The translations under genes were made by a program, and so were the position numbers. Shown one piece after another: positions 17,845-26,967 of a DNA stretch of 64,000 nucleotides (positions within the stretch are counted from its first letter, which is position 1; every line of letters starts with the position of its first letter). The stretch comes from Clostridium saccharoperbutylacetonicum N1-4(HMT). Lineage in GTDB: Bacteria > Bacillota > Clostridia > Clostridiales > Clostridiaceae. A model generated the notes under the pieces. That model was not told the origin of the DNA and ran no database searches. It saw only the letters and a list, made by a program, of their open reading frames with translations. Where the stretch lies: positions 3,285,001 to 3,349,000 of the forward strand of contig NC_020291.1 of assembly GCF_000340885.1 (NCBI RefSeq), given 5' to 3'.

Positions 17845-18198
17845 ATGAATGAGTCAGGTATATGTGGTTGGTTATCAAGAGATGGAAATTTTTATGAGTG
17901 TGGTGAATCAAAACATAATCTATTAGCAGGTAAGCTAGAAAGAGAGTTAGATTTAAAATTATTTGATGAAGTTAAAGGAATTTATCTTCATGATACAGCT
18001 TTATTGGAAACATTAGGTTTTATTAAATTTACTCAATCAACTTATGGATTAATAGGTGAAGTTTATGATAATCAGTTTATGCTTTTCTTTGGAGATAGAT
18101 TTTCTCTTAAGCAGCGTAAATGGATGGAGATGAATATATTAAGAATGTCTCCTCGGCAAAGAGCAGAATGTCGTCAAAGATTAATTCGTGGGTATTAG
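17845..18198 (+). CDS. Conserved-looking hypothetical protein, 117 residues
   Basis: I do not recognise the family. It is a soluble, charged protein that begins MNESGICGWLSRDG and ends in the basic stretch 'MSPRQRAECRQRLIRGY'. There are no membrane segments or metal motifs. An in-frame stop at 17818 limits the start to ATG 17845, which lacks a clear ribosome binding site. The coding-like codon use and its position between two terminators suggest a monocistronic gene. Confidence 0.55.
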   Translation: MNESGICGWLSRDGNFYECGESKHNLLAGKLERELDLKLFDEVKGIYLHDTALLETLGFIKFTQSTYGLIGEVYDNQFMLFFGDRFSLKQRKWMEMNILRMSPRQRAECRQRLIRGY

Positions 18199-18441
18199 TT
18201 TAAAAGTAATATATGAGTAAATATAAACATGAATTTAAGTATTGTTTGTTTCTGGAAATTATAATATTAAATTAGTCTTAAAATTCTATTAAATTCCACT
18301 TAAATTTCTATTTTTAGGTCAGAAAATTTAATTTATTTGCGTATAATATAGTGAGTGGAAAATACAATAATATTCACCCCTTAGAATATTATTAGTTACC
18401 ACATAAATAAATTCAATACCCTATTACCCATTTTTACATAA

Positions 18442-18468
18442 ATGCCCTGTATAATACAGGGTATTTTT
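18442..18468 (+). terminator. Intrinsic terminator after the hypothetical gene
   Basis: CCCTGTAT pairs with ATACAGGG around 18445-18461, followed by TATTTTTATTTT. Confidence 0.75.
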
Positions 18469-18556
18469 ATTTTATATCGTTTTTAGTAATCATGAATTTA
18501 CTATTGCAATCATGAAGTTACTTTTTCATTTTAGCCACGATTTTTGGTATTATCTA

Positions 18557-18587
18557 TTGACTTAGAGTTAACTTCAAGTACTATAAT
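18557..18587 (+). promoter_or_regulatory. MerR-type promoter of the aldo/keto reductase
   Basis: The -35 box TTGACT (18557-18562) and the -10 box TATAAT (18582-18587) are separated by 19 bases, the long spacing typical of MerR-family regulated promoters. The spacer region holds a near-perfect dyad, ACTTAGAGTTAACTTCAAGT (18560-18579; 16 of 20 positions symmetric). This resembles AdhR- and SoxR-like boxes centred on GTTAAC. It lies about 65 bases before the gene start. Confidence 0.7.
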
Positions 18588-18651
18588 AGTAAATAAGGAA
18601 AATAATTATTATTGTATATATTTAGGTAACAACGAGAAAGGTGATGACAAT

Positions 18652-19659
18652 ATGGTAAATGTTACATTGGGAAGAACAAAAATTACAGTGAATAGAAATG
18701 GGTTTGGAGCTCTTCCAGTTCAACGTGTTTCTGATGAGGAAGCAATTAAGTTATTAAGAAAGGCTTATGATAACGGTATTAATTTTTTTGATACTGCAAG
18801 AAGCTATAGTGATAGCGAATACAAAATAGGTCTAGCTTTAAGTGACGTAAGAGAAAAAATTTTTATTGCAACCAAAACTCCTTCAATAACTGTCGAAGGT
18901 TTTTGGAGTGATTTGGAGAAAAGCCTAACTTTGCTTAAAACAGATTATATAGATATATATCAATTTCATAATCCAAGTTTTTGCCCTAAACCAAATGATG
19001 GGACAGGGCTTTATGAAGCAATGCTTGAAGCAAAAGAACAAGGGAAAATTCGTTTTATAGGTATAACAAATCACAGGCTTGCTGTTGCTATGGAGGCTGT
19101 TGATTCTGGTCTTTATGATACTCTACAATTTCCATTTAGTTATTTGGCGGATAAAAAAGAAGAAGATTTAGTAAACTTATGTAAAGAAAAGAACATTGGA
19201 TATATTTGCATGAAAGCATTGGCTGGAGGTCTTATAACAAGAAGTGATGTAGCTTATGCATATCTTTCTCAATTTTCTAATACTTTACCTATTTGGGGAA
19301 TTCAAAGAGAAAATGAGCTTGATGAATTTATATCATATATAGAAAATCCACCTGTAATGACAGCAGAAATCAAAGAATATATTGAAAAAGAGAGAAATGA
19401 ACTTGTCGGTGAATTTTGTCGCGGCTGTGGATATTGTATGCCATGTCCAGTAGGAATAGAAATTAACAATTGTGCAAGAATGTCCTTACTTCTTCGTAGA
19501 TCCCCAGCTAAAGACCATCTTTCAGAAAAAGGTCAAGCTAAGATGAAAAAAATTGAAGAATGTATAGAGTGTGGAAATTGTAAAGCACATTGTCCTTATG
19601 GACTCGATACTCCTAACCTTTTAAAAAGGAACTATGAAGATTATAAAACCTTTTTATAG
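18652..19659 (+). CDS. Aldo/keto reductase with C-terminal ferredoxin-like Fe-S domain
   Basis: This 335-residue protein has an N-terminal aldo/keto reductase barrel with the catalytic set D-Y-K-H ('FFDTARSY', 'ATKTPS', 'QFHNPS'). A C-terminal domain carries two cysteine groups, 'CRGCGYCMPC' and 'CIECGNCKAHC'. This fused type is common in anaerobes; the natural substrate is usually unknown. I chose ATG 18652 because AAAGGTGATG precedes it and the longer frame from 18544 runs through a MerR-type promoter. It lies just upstream of the lar genes on the same strand with a 36-base gap, so it may be co-transcribed with them. Confidence 0.85.
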   Translation: MVNVTLGRTKITVNRNGFGALPVQRVSDEEAIKLLRKAYDNGINFFDTARSYSDSEYKIGLALSDVREKIFIATKTPSITVEGFWSDLEKSLTLLKTDYIDIYQFHNPSFCPKPNDGTGLYEAMLEAKEQGKIRFIGITNHRLAVAMEAVDSGLYDTLQFPFSYLADKKEEDLVNLCKEKNIGYICMKALAGGLITRSDVAYAYLSQFSNTLPIWGIQRENELDEFISYIENPPVMTAEIKEYIEKERNELVGEFCRGCGYCMPCPVGIEINNCARMSLLLRRSPAKDHLSEKGQAKMKKIEECIECGNCKAHCPYGLDTPNLLKRNYEDYKTFL

Positions 19660-19695
19660 AATATTTAACTTTATGAAAGATGGTGAGTTTAAGAA

Positions 19696-20679
19696 ATGCA
19701 TATACCAGATAATTATTTAAGTCCTACAACTTGTGCAACCTTGGGAGTAGTTATGTTGCCTGTTTGGAAAAGAGCAAGCCATAAGGTAAAAGCCGAAATA
19801 ACAAGAAAGAAAATGCCACTTCTTGGAGTTGCAGCCGCCTTTTCTTTCTTAATAATGATGTTTAACGTACCCCTTCCAGGAGGAACTACAGGACATGCTA
19901 TTGGAGGGGCACTTGCAGCTATTTTACTTGGACCATATTCTGCTGTTTTTGCAGTTACCATAGCCCTTGTAATTCAAGCGTTATTCTTTGGAGATGGAGG
20001 TATTTTAGCAATAGGCGTAAATTGCTTTAATATGGCCTTTATAATGCCATTTACAGCATTTTATATTTTCAGGCTTATAAAAAGTTTATTTAAGAATGAA
20101 AAGGGAGAATATATCGGAGCGTTTTTAGCTGGATACTTATCTGTAAATTTAGCAGCTTTATTTGCTGCAATTGAATTTGGGATTCAGCCATTACTTTTTA
20201 GGGATTCTGCAGGATTGCCTTTATATAGCCCATATGGCTTAGCAATTTCAATTCCTGCTATGATGATTCCTCATTTATTAGTAGTTGGAATTTTAGAAGG
20301 AATAATTACTGTTGGAGCATATAGCTATGTAAAAAAGGCTTCACCTGAGGTAATATATGAAGGCACAACAAAAAAGATAAATTATCTTTATATTATTATA
20401 GGAATTCTAATTTTAGCTACCCCTTTAGGGCTTATAGCTACTGGAACTGCATGGGGAGAATGGGGTACGGATGAAATTTACAAGCTTTTGGGGTTTGTAC
20501 CAAAAGGAATGGAAAATGGATTTCAATTTAATTCTCCAATTTCAGATTACAACTTTAAATTTTTGAATGAACATTTAAGTTATATATTGTCAGCACTAAG
20601 TGGAGTAATATTAATTTTACTAATTTTTAGATTATTAGCGAAAATATATTTTAAAACAAATATTAAGGAGAATAGATGA
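19696..20679 (+). CDS. larMN: Nickel ECF transporter substrate-binding/core subunit LarMN (CbiMN fusion)
   Basis: This 327-residue membrane protein begins MHIPDNYL, the metal-binding N-terminus of CbiM/NikM proteins. It has the CbiM core (about residues 1-210) and a C-terminal NikN-like (PDGLE) part with two further membrane segments, as in LarMN. Followed by larQ, larO, larC, larE and larB, it most likely brings nickel in for the nickel-pincer cofactor. Cobalt uptake is the alternative for the family, but no cobalamin genes are near. Confidence 0.85.
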   Translation: MHIPDNYLSPTTCATLGVVMLPVWKRASHKVKAEITRKKMPLLGVAAAFSFLIMMFNVPLPGGTTGHAIGGALAAILLGPYSAVFAVTIALVIQALFFGDGGILAIGVNCFNMAFIMPFTAFYIFRLIKSLFKNEKGEYIGAFLAGYLSVNLAALFAAIEFGIQPLLFRDSAGLPLYSPYGLAISIPAMMIPHLLVVGILEGIITVGAYSYVKKASPEVIYEGTTKKINYLYIIIGILILATPLGLIATGTAWGEWGTDEIYKLLGFVPKGMENGFQFNSPISDYNFKFLNEHLSYILSALSGVILILLIFRLLAKIYFKTNIKENR

Positions 20680-21464
20680 TTCCAGAATGGCTTTCAGAAA
20701 AAGATAATTATATTCCCAAAGAAGAAAAAAACTTATATATAGAAAAAAGTATTTTTTCTTTAATCAAGATAATATCAATAATTAGGCAGAATAAAAGTCA
20801 AGATAAATTAATATATTCAATAAATTCAGCATTAAAAATCATATGTACTTTATTAGTTATAATTTGTATATCAATTTCAAGAAGTATTACATTTTTATTA
20901 ATAATGGATATATATGTTTTAAGCAATTTATTTCTAATGGAAAAGATGGCAAGGAAGAGGATCTTTTTAAGAAGTTTATTATTTCCAATAATAACTTTAA
21001 TTGCTTTGATTCCTTCTATGTTTTATGGAAACATATATAATAGTATGTTGATTTTTCAAAAATTAATTTTATCTATATTACTTATGAATTTATTAGCGCA
21101 TAATACTAAATGGAGTGAGATGAGCAAAGCTCTAAAATTAATATTTATACCTGATATTTTCATATGGATTATGGATATAACCTTAAAATATATTGTACTT
21201 TTAGGCGAATTTTCAATTAACTTGTTGTATGCATTAAGACTTAGAGCAATTGGAATAACTTCTAATAAATACAATTCTCTTACTGGAATTATTGGAAGCT
21301 TATTTTTTAAGTCTTATAAAATGAGTGAAGAAATGTTTCATGCCATGGAATGCAGAGGCTTTATAGGAGAATATACAACAAAGGTAAATTTGAAATTAAA
21401 AAAAGTAGATTATATATATCTTATTATTAATATATTTATGATTTGTTTGTTTATCTATTTTTGA
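20676..21464 (+). CDS. larQ: ECF transporter transmembrane subunit LarQ (CbiQ-like)
   Basis: This 262-residue CbiQ-family T component has several membrane segments and the conserved cytoplasmic 'AMECRGF' motif near the C-terminus, which couples to the ATPase. It overlaps larMN by 4 bases (ATGA). It works with LarMN and LarO to import nickel. Confidence 0.83.
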   Translation: MIPEWLSEKDNYIPKEEKNLYIEKSIFSLIKIISIIRQNKSQDKLIYSINSALKIICTLLVIICISISRSITFLLIMDIYVLSNLFLMEKMARKRIFLRSLLFPIITLIALIPSMFYGNIYNSMLIFQKLILSILLMNLLAHNTKWSEMSKALKLIFIPDIFIWIMDITLKYIVLLGEFSINLLYALRLRAIGITSNKYNSLTGIIGSLFFKSYKMSEEMFHAMECRGFIGEYTTKVNLKLKKVDYIYLIINIFMICLFIYF

Positions 21465-21495
21465 GTAGCCTACAAAAAATACAAGGAGAAATATA

Positions 21496-22221
21496 ATGAT
21501 AAAACTTGAGAATATTTCATTCACATACAAAAACAAGGTAGCACTTGATAATGTGAATATTGAAATAAAAGAAGGAGAAGCTATAGCTGTTATAGGTCCA
21601 AATGGAAGTGGAAAATCAACCCTTTTAAAATTATTAAATGGAATTCTTTTTGCAAGTAAGGGAAACTATATTTTTGATAGAGAAGAAATAAATGAACAAA
21701 AACTAAGAAATAATAAGTTTTTAAAATTATTTCATAAGAGAGTAGGTTTTGTTTTTCAAAATTCTGATGCTCAATTATTTTGTTCTACTGTCTTTGAAGA
21801 AGTGGCTTTCGGCTTAATGCAAATGCAATTACCAGAAGCTGAAATAAATCTAAGAGTAAGCGATAGTCTTAAGCTACTGAATATTGAAAAATTGAAAGAT
21901 GAACATCCTTACAACTTAAGTGGTGGAGAAAAAAAGAGAGTTGCAATTGCAAGTACATTAGCTTTAAATCCAGAAGTAATTACTTTAGATGAACCAATGA
22001 ATGGTATAGATCCAAAAGGAAAACGGTTCTTAAAGGAATTATTAGCAGCACTTAATAAAAGTGGGAAAACAATAATTTGTGCAACTCATGATTTTGAATA
22101 TATAGATGGTATTTTTAATAGAGTTATCGTATTTTCAGAAGATCATAAAATAATAAGAGATGATAAATATGAATCTGTTTTAAAAGATCGTGAATTTTTA
22201 CGTGAATATAATATTATATAA
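21496..22221 (+). CDS. larO: ECF transporter ATPase LarO (CbiO-like)
   Basis: This 241-residue ABC ATPase has Walker A 'GPNGSGKST', signature 'LSGGEKKRVAIAS' and Walker B 'VITLDEP'. It powers the nickel ECF transporter formed by the two preceding genes. An AAGGAG site precedes the ATG. A gap of 106 bases then separates it from larC. Confidence 0.87.
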   Translation: MIKLENISFTYKNKVALDNVNIEIKEGEAIAVIGPNGSGKSTLLKLLNGILFASKGNYIFDREEINEQKLRNNKFLKLFHKRVGFVFQNSDAQLFCSTVFEEVAFGLMQMQLPEAEINLRVSDSLKLLNIEKLKDEHPYNLSGGEKKRVAIASTLALNPEVITLDEPMNGIDPKGKRFLKELLAALNKSGKTIICATHDFEYIDGIFNRVIVFSEDHKIIRDDKYESVLKDREFLREYNII

Positions 22222-22327
22222 ATTCTAATCAATGTTGCATATTTCAATTATAGAAAGACCGAATGAATTTAGCGCTTAATTGAAAATTGATAATTAAAAT
22301 ATATAAGTATGAAGTGGAGTGATAGCA

Positions 22328-23701
22328 ATGAAAATTTTATATTATGATTGTTTTTGTGGAATAAGTGGAGATATGAATTTAGCAGCTTTAATTGATTTAG
22401 GGGTACCTAAAGAATACTTATTGGAAGAACTAACAAAACTTAATTTGAATTCAGAATTTAAAATTAATATAGAAAAGTCTGCAAAGTTAGGAATAACAGG
22501 GACAAGGGTTGATGTTTTATTGAATAATAATACTCAAATGCCAGAAGAAGCTTTATCTAATAATAAACATGAGCACACTCATGTACATGATCATTTTAAT
22601 ACGAATGAACACAGCCACACATATGAGCCCGGACATATTCATGAACATAATCATACTCACGAGCACGAACACACTCATGAGCATGATGAGAGCAATCACC
22701 ATCACAATGATAGTCATAGTGAACATTCGCATAATCATGAACATCACCACAGAAATTTAAAAGACATAGAAGATATAATAAATTCAAGTGACTTAAGTGA
22801 TAAAGTAAAAAAACTTAGTTTGGATATGTTTATAAAGGTTGCTGAGGCTGAAGCAAAGGTTCATGGAAAAGAGATATATGAAGTACATTTTCATGAAGTT
22901 GGAGCAATTGATTCAATTGTAGATATAGTAGGTGCAGCTATTTGTATAGATTATTTAAAGGTTGATAAAATTATTGCTTCGCCAATACAAGTTGGAGGTG
23001 GGTTTGTTAAATGTGCCCATGGTCTTATGCCAGTGCCTGCACCAGCAACAACAGAAATATTAAAGACTATTCCTATAAATACTGGAATAGTTCAATTTGA
23101 AACAACTACTCCTACAGGTGCAGCTATAATAGCAGCAAATGTAAAGGAATTTACCTCTAAAATGAATTTTTCAATTAATAAGGTTGCTTATGGTATAGGA
23201 CATAAAGATTTAGAAATTCCTAATGTTTTAAGAGTATATTTAGGAGAAACTGAAAGCTTAGAACAAATAGAAGAACAATACATATTAGAAACTAATATAG
23301 ATGACATGAATCCAGAGCTTTATGGTTATGTTGAAGAAAAGCTTTTTGATGCAGGTGCATTAGATGTATATAAATCATCAATTTTTATGAAAAAAGGAAG
23401 ACCAGGAATAAAATTAAGTGTTTTAATCAATGAGAAAATTGAAAAAGATATTTTAGATATTATATTTGAAGAAACTACATCAATTGGAGTAAGAAAATAT
23501 AAGGTAGAAAAAATAATGTTAAATAGAGAATTTTCAAAGGTCGAAACTGAATATGGAGATATTACAATAAAAAAATCTTATTATAATGGGAATTTAGTAA
23601 AATATAAACCAGAATATGAAGAATGCAGAACAATAGCAAAGGAACAAAATATATCTATAGATAAAATATATAAAGCAGTTTATAAGAAAAATATAAATTA
23701 A
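22328..23701 (+). CDS. larC: Nickel insertion protein LarC (pyridinium-3,5-bisthiocarboxylate nickel chelatase)
   Basis: This protein of about 457 residues begins KILYYDCFCGISGDMN, the family signature. A histidine-rich insert (about residues 77-143) has some 26 histidines in 66 residues and probably stores nickel. The second half holds the catalytic region. LarC uses CTP to insert nickel into the pincer cofactor of lactate racemase and related enzymes. In Lactobacillus plantarum LarC needs a programmed frameshift; here it is one continuous frame. ATG 22328 has GTGGAG upstream; GTG 22319 overlaps that site. Confidence 0.92.
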   Translation: MKILYYDCFCGISGDMNLAALIDLGVPKEYLLEELTKLNLNSEFKINIEKSAKLGITGTRVDVLLNNNTQMPEEALSNNKHEHTHVHDHFNTNEHSHTYEPGHIHEHNHTHEHEHTHEHDESNHHHNDSHSEHSHNHEHHHRNLKDIEDIINSSDLSDKVKKLSLDMFIKVAEAEAKVHGKEIYEVHFHEVGAIDSIVDIVGAAICIDYLKVDKIIASPIQVGGGFVKCAHGLMPVPAPATTEILKTIPINTGIVQFETTTPTGAAIIAANVKEFTSKMNFSINKVAYGIGHKDLEIPNVLRVYLGETESLEQIEEQYILETNIDDMNPELYGYVEEKLFDAGALDVYKSSIFMKKGRPGIKLSVLINEKIEKDILDIIFEETTSIGVRKYKVEKIMLNREFSKVETEYGDITIKKSYYNGNLVKYKPEYEECRTIAKEQNISIDKIYKAVYKKNIN

Positions 23702-23719
23702 TTGGAGGTTGAAGTTTAA

Positions 23720-24541
23720 ATGATTAATAATGAAAAATATAATGAATTAGTTAATTATCTAAAAGGATTAGGAAAAGTTGTTTTAGCCTTTTCTGGTGGA
23801 GTTGATAGTACTTTCTTACTTAAAGTGGGTAAGGAAGCTTTAGGAGAAAATTTAAAAGCTGTGACAATAATGTCACCGTATATTCCTAAATGGGAAATAG
23901 CTGAAGCAGAAGAACTAGTTAAAGAATTAGGAGTAAAGCATGAAATTATAAAAGCGCCAATTATTGATTCAATTAAGTTTAATCCAGAAGACAGATGTTA
24001 CCTTTGTAAAACAGCAGTGTTTAATATGATATTAGATGTAGCAAAAACTCAAGGATATGATTGTGTGATTGATGGTACAAACTTTGATGATATCAGCGAT
24101 TATAGACCAGGTCTTAAAGCACTTAAAGAGTTAGATGTAAGGAGTCCTCTTTTAGAATGCAAAGTAACTAAAGCAGAAATAAGAGCATTTTCAAAGGAAT
24201 TAGGCCTTAATACTTGGGATAAACCACCATATGCATGTCTTTTAACAAGAATTCCATACGGAAATGAGTTAAAAGAAGAAGATTTTGAAAAAATTGAAAA
24301 TGCTGAAAAGTACATGATGAGTATAGGTTTTAGAGCTGTAAGAGTAAGATGCCATGGGGATTTGGCAAGAATTGAAGTTAGCAAGGATGATAGAAGCAAA
24401 TTATTTAATGAAGAGCTTTTAGATACTATTGCTGAAAAAATAAAAGAATGTGGATTTAAATATGTATCTTTAGATCTTCAAGGATATAGAGTAGGAAGTT
24501 TTAATGAAACTATAGCAAAAATTTCAGAGGGACAAATTTAA
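23720..24541 (+). CDS. larE: Sulfur transferase LarE (pincer cofactor synthesis), probable three-cysteine type
   Basis: This 273-residue PP-loop enzyme has 'FSGGVDST' near the N-terminus. LarE adds the two sulfur atoms to the nickel-pincer precursor. It holds C93 and C96 ('DRCYLCK') and C173 ('PPYACLLTR'). The three-cysteine arrangement resembles LarE proteins that bind a 4Fe-4S cluster (as in Thermotoga) rather than the single sacrificial-cysteine type of L. plantarum; this subtype call is inference. A GGAGG site precedes the ATG, 18 bases after larC. Confidence 0.9.
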   Translation: MINNEKYNELVNYLKGLGKVVLAFSGGVDSTFLLKVGKEALGENLKAVTIMSPYIPKWEIAEAEELVKELGVKHEIIKAPIIDSIKFNPEDRCYLCKTAVFNMILDVAKTQGYDCVIDGTNFDDISDYRPGLKALKELDVRSPLLECKVTKAEIRAFSKELGLNTWDKPPYACLLTRIPYGNELKEEDFEKIENAEKYMMSIGFRAVRVRCHGDLARIEVSKDDRSKLFNEELLDTIAEKIKECGFKYVSLDLQGYRVGSFNETIAKISEGQI

Positions 24542-24562
24542 GAATTAGGGAGGATAGAGCTG

Positions 24563-25309
24563 GTGAATAAAGACGAAATAAAAGTTTTGCTAGAACAGGT
24601 TAAAGACAATAAAATAGATGTAGTACAAGCTCTTGAGCAATTAGAAGATTTACCTTTCAAAGATTTAGGTTTTGCTAAAATTGATAACCATCGTGAATTA
24701 AGAGTTGGTTACCCAGAAGTAATATATTGTGAAGGGAAAACAGTGGAGCAGGTTAAAGATATTATTAAATTTATGCTTACAAAAAATAATAATATTTTAG
24801 GGACTAGAGCTACAGAAGAAATGTATGATGCTGTAAAAGAAATATGCGAGGAAGCAGAGTACAACAAACTTGGGAGAACAATAGTAATTAAGAAAAAAGA
24901 GCAACAAACTACAGAGAGCTACATAGCAATTGTTGCTGCTGGAACTTCTGACTTACCAGTTGTAGAAGAAGCCTATGAAACTGCAAGAATACTAGGAAAC
25001 AGGGTTGAAAAGATAATAGATGTTGGAGTTGCAGGCATACATAGGCTTTTTTCAAGACTTGATGAAATTAGAGGAGCAAAAGTTGTTATAGTGATAGCGG
25101 GGATGGAAGGCGCTTTAGCCAGTGTTATAGGCGGCCTTGTTGATAAACCAGTAATAGCAGTGCCTACAAGTGTAGGCTATGGAGCTAATTTTGGAGGTGT
25201 GGCAGCGCTTTTATCGATGTTAAATAGTTGTGCAAGTGGTGTTACAGTAGTTAATATTGATAATGGATTCGGTGCAGCCTATAATGCTAGCATAATTAAT
25301 AAGTTATAA
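24563..25309 (+). CDS. larB: Pyridinium-3,5-biscarboxylic acid mononucleotide synthase LarB
   Basis: This 248-residue protein has a C-terminal PurE-like carboxylase domain ('VAAGTSDLPVVEEA' and 'VPTSVGYGANFGG'). LarB carboxylates nicotinic acid adenine dinucleotide, the first step of the nickel-pincer cofactor. The GTG start at 24563 follows GGGAGGA. It is the last gene of the lar run before a terminator. The racemase larA is not in this window. Confidence 0.92.
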   Translation: MNKDEIKVLLEQVKDNKIDVVQALEQLEDLPFKDLGFAKIDNHRELRVGYPEVIYCEGKTVEQVKDIIKFMLTKNNNILGTRATEEMYDAVKEICEEAEYNKLGRTIVIKKKEQQTTESYIAIVAAGTSDLPVVEEAYETARILGNRVEKIIDVGVAGIHRLFSRLDEIRGAKVVIVIAGMEGALASVIGGLVDKPVIAVPTSVGYGANFGGVAALLSMLNSCASGVTVVNIDNGFGAAYNASIINKL

Positions 25310-25317
25310 TTCATAAT

Positions 25318-25359
25318 GGAACTTGGCATGTATAAAAAATGTGACAAGTTCTATTTTTT
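25318..25359 (+). terminator. Intrinsic terminator ending the lar operon
   Basis: GGAACTTG (25318-25325) pairs with CAAGTTCT (25345-25352), followed by ATTTTTTA. Confidence 0.75.
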
Positions 25360-25416
25360 ATGTATAATTAGAGTATTAGAAAATTATTCTAAAGAAAAAC
25401 ATATGAGGTGAAGAAG

Positions 25417-25989
25417 ATGGAAAGTTTACATAAAAAAATTTTAGAAGAAGGTAAGGCTTTATCAGGAAATGTATTAAAGGTTGATTCGTTTTTAAATCAT
25501 CAGGTAGACCCTGATTTAATGTTTGAAATGGGTACATATTTTAAAAAGTATTTTGAAAATCATGGTGTTACGAAGATATTTACTATTGAAAGTTCTGGAA
25601 TAGCGCCATCTGTAATGACTGCAATGCAAATGAATATTCCAATGGTAATATTAAAAAAGCAAACTTCAAAAATATTAAGCAACGATTTTTATCAAACTAC
25701 AGTTCATTCATTTACAAAAGGACATGATTATGAATTGACTTTAGCTAAAAAATATATTAATGAAGCTGATAGAATATTAATAATAGATGATTTTTTAGCA
25801 AATGGTGAAGCTGCACTTGGTGCTATAAGGTTAGTTGAAGATGCAGGTGCAGAAGTGGCTGGTATAGGAATAGTTATCGAGAAATCTTTTCAACCTGGAT
25901 ACAAAATACTAAAAGACAAAGGATATGATTTATATTCCTTGGCTAGAATAGCTAAATTAGGAGATAATATTATAGAATTTGCAGATTAA
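25417..25989 (+). CDS. xpt: Xanthine phosphoribosyltransferase
   Basis: This 190-residue type-I phosphoribosyltransferase has the PRPP motif '[13 protein letters not shown]'. It resembles Xpt (begins [12 protein letters not shown]). It salvages xanthine to XMP in the cytoplasm. ATG 25417 follows GAGGTG with 6-base spacing; a GTG at 25408 lies within that site. No purine riboswitch is visible in the 107 bases upstream. Confidence 0.92.
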   Translation: MESLHKKILEEGKALSGNVLKVDSFLNHQVDPDLMFEMGTYFKKYFENHGVTKIFTIESSGIAPSVMTAMQMNIPMVILKKQTSKILSNDFYQTTVHSFTKGHDYELTLAKKYINEADRILIIDDFLANGEAALGAIRLVEDAGAEVAGIGIVIEKSFQPGYKILKDKGYDLYSLARIAKLGDNIIEFAD

Positions 25990-26021
25990 TATCTTAACAT
26001 ATAAGAAAGAAGGTTAGGTAA

Positions 26022-26948
26022 ATGGTAGATTTGCTTTTATTAGGCTGTGGTGGAGGAATGCCTATGCCTAATAGATTTTTATCAGCTACATTGTTAAGTT
26101 ACAAAGGACGAAAAATTCTTATAGATTGTGGAGAGGGGACTCAAGTATCTATGAGAATATCTAATACTGGTTTTAAGAGTATAGATGTTATTTGTATCAC
26201 TCATATTCATGGTGATCATATAGTAGGGTTACCTGGTCTTCTTGGAACTATTGGAAATAGTGGTAGAACAGAACCTATAACAATAATAGGACCTGAAGGA
26301 ATTGAAGATACAATTAATAAGTTAAGAGTAATTGCAAATTGGCTTCCGTATAAAATTAATATTATAGAAAATCCTAGGAAACCTATAAATATTGCTACTG
26401 AGTTTGCTGATTGGAATACAATAATTTCAACTATAGAATTGGAACATTCAGCACCATGTATTGGGTATAGCTTTGATTTCAAACGTCAAAGGAAATTTGA
26501 TGTGGAAAAGGCAACCCAAAATAACGTGCCTAAAAATTTGTGGGGCAGACTTCAAAAAAATGAAAAAAAAATTAATTTTGAAGGGATAGATTATACTGAT
26601 GAAATGGTACTTGGTGAGGAACGGAAAGGAATAAAAATCAGCATAACAACTGATACTAGACCTATTGATAGCATAAGTGATTTTATTAAGGAAAGTGATT
26701 TTTTTATATGTGAAGGAACTTACGGTGATGATGAAGATTTACCTAAAGCAATAAAAAATAAACATATGACCTTTACTGAAGCTGCAACTTTAGCTGAAAA
26801 TGGGAAAGTTAAAAACTTATTGTTAACTCATTTTGGAACTGCTATGACTGAACCAGAAGAATATGTAGATAATGCGAAAGTAATATTTAATAATAGTATA
26901 ATTGGTTTTGACAGGTATAAAGTTACGTTAAACTTCGAAGAAGAGTGA
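26022..26948 (+). CDS. rnz: Ribonuclease Z
   Basis: This 308-residue metallo-beta-lactamase-fold nuclease has 'THIHGDHIVGLPGLL' (zinc ligands H-x-H-x-D-H), an RNase Z N-terminus 'LLGCGGGMPMPNR', and 'LLTHFG' near the end. It cuts the 3' trailer of tRNA precursors. The length is normal for the bacterial short form. It stands 32 bases after xpt and may be co-transcribed with it. Confidence 0.88.
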   Translation: MVDLLLLGCGGGMPMPNRFLSATLLSYKGRKILIDCGEGTQVSMRISNTGFKSIDVICITHIHGDHIVGLPGLLGTIGNSGRTEPITIIGPEGIEDTINKLRVIANWLPYKINIIENPRKPINIATEFADWNTIISTIELEHSAPCIGYSFDFKRQRKFDVEKATQNNVPKNLWGRLQKNEKKINFEGIDYTDEMVLGEERKGIKISITTDTRPIDSISDFIKESDFFICEGTYGDDEDLPKAIKNKHMTFTEAATLAENGKVKNLLLTHFGTAMTEPEEYVDNAKVIFNNSIIGFDRYKVTLNFEEE

Positions 26949-26967
26949 TAAGAAAGAAGGATAAATT

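Noticed and set aside
18544..18651. N-terminal extension of the aldo/keto reductase
   Set aside because: It covers a MerR-type promoter and lacks family similarity; the start at 18652 has a good ribosome site.
19660..19695. Cobalamin or NiCo riboswitch before larMN
   Set aside because: Only 36 bases separate the genes, too short for either aptamer.
22560..22755. Dense short repeats resembling a CRISPR or tandem repeat
   Set aside because: They are the codons of the histidine-rich insert of LarC, in a continuous frame on the plus strand; other frames here are shadows.
25310..25416. Purine riboswitch before xpt
   Set aside because: The gap is short, mostly filled by the lar terminator, and shows no purine aptamer core.
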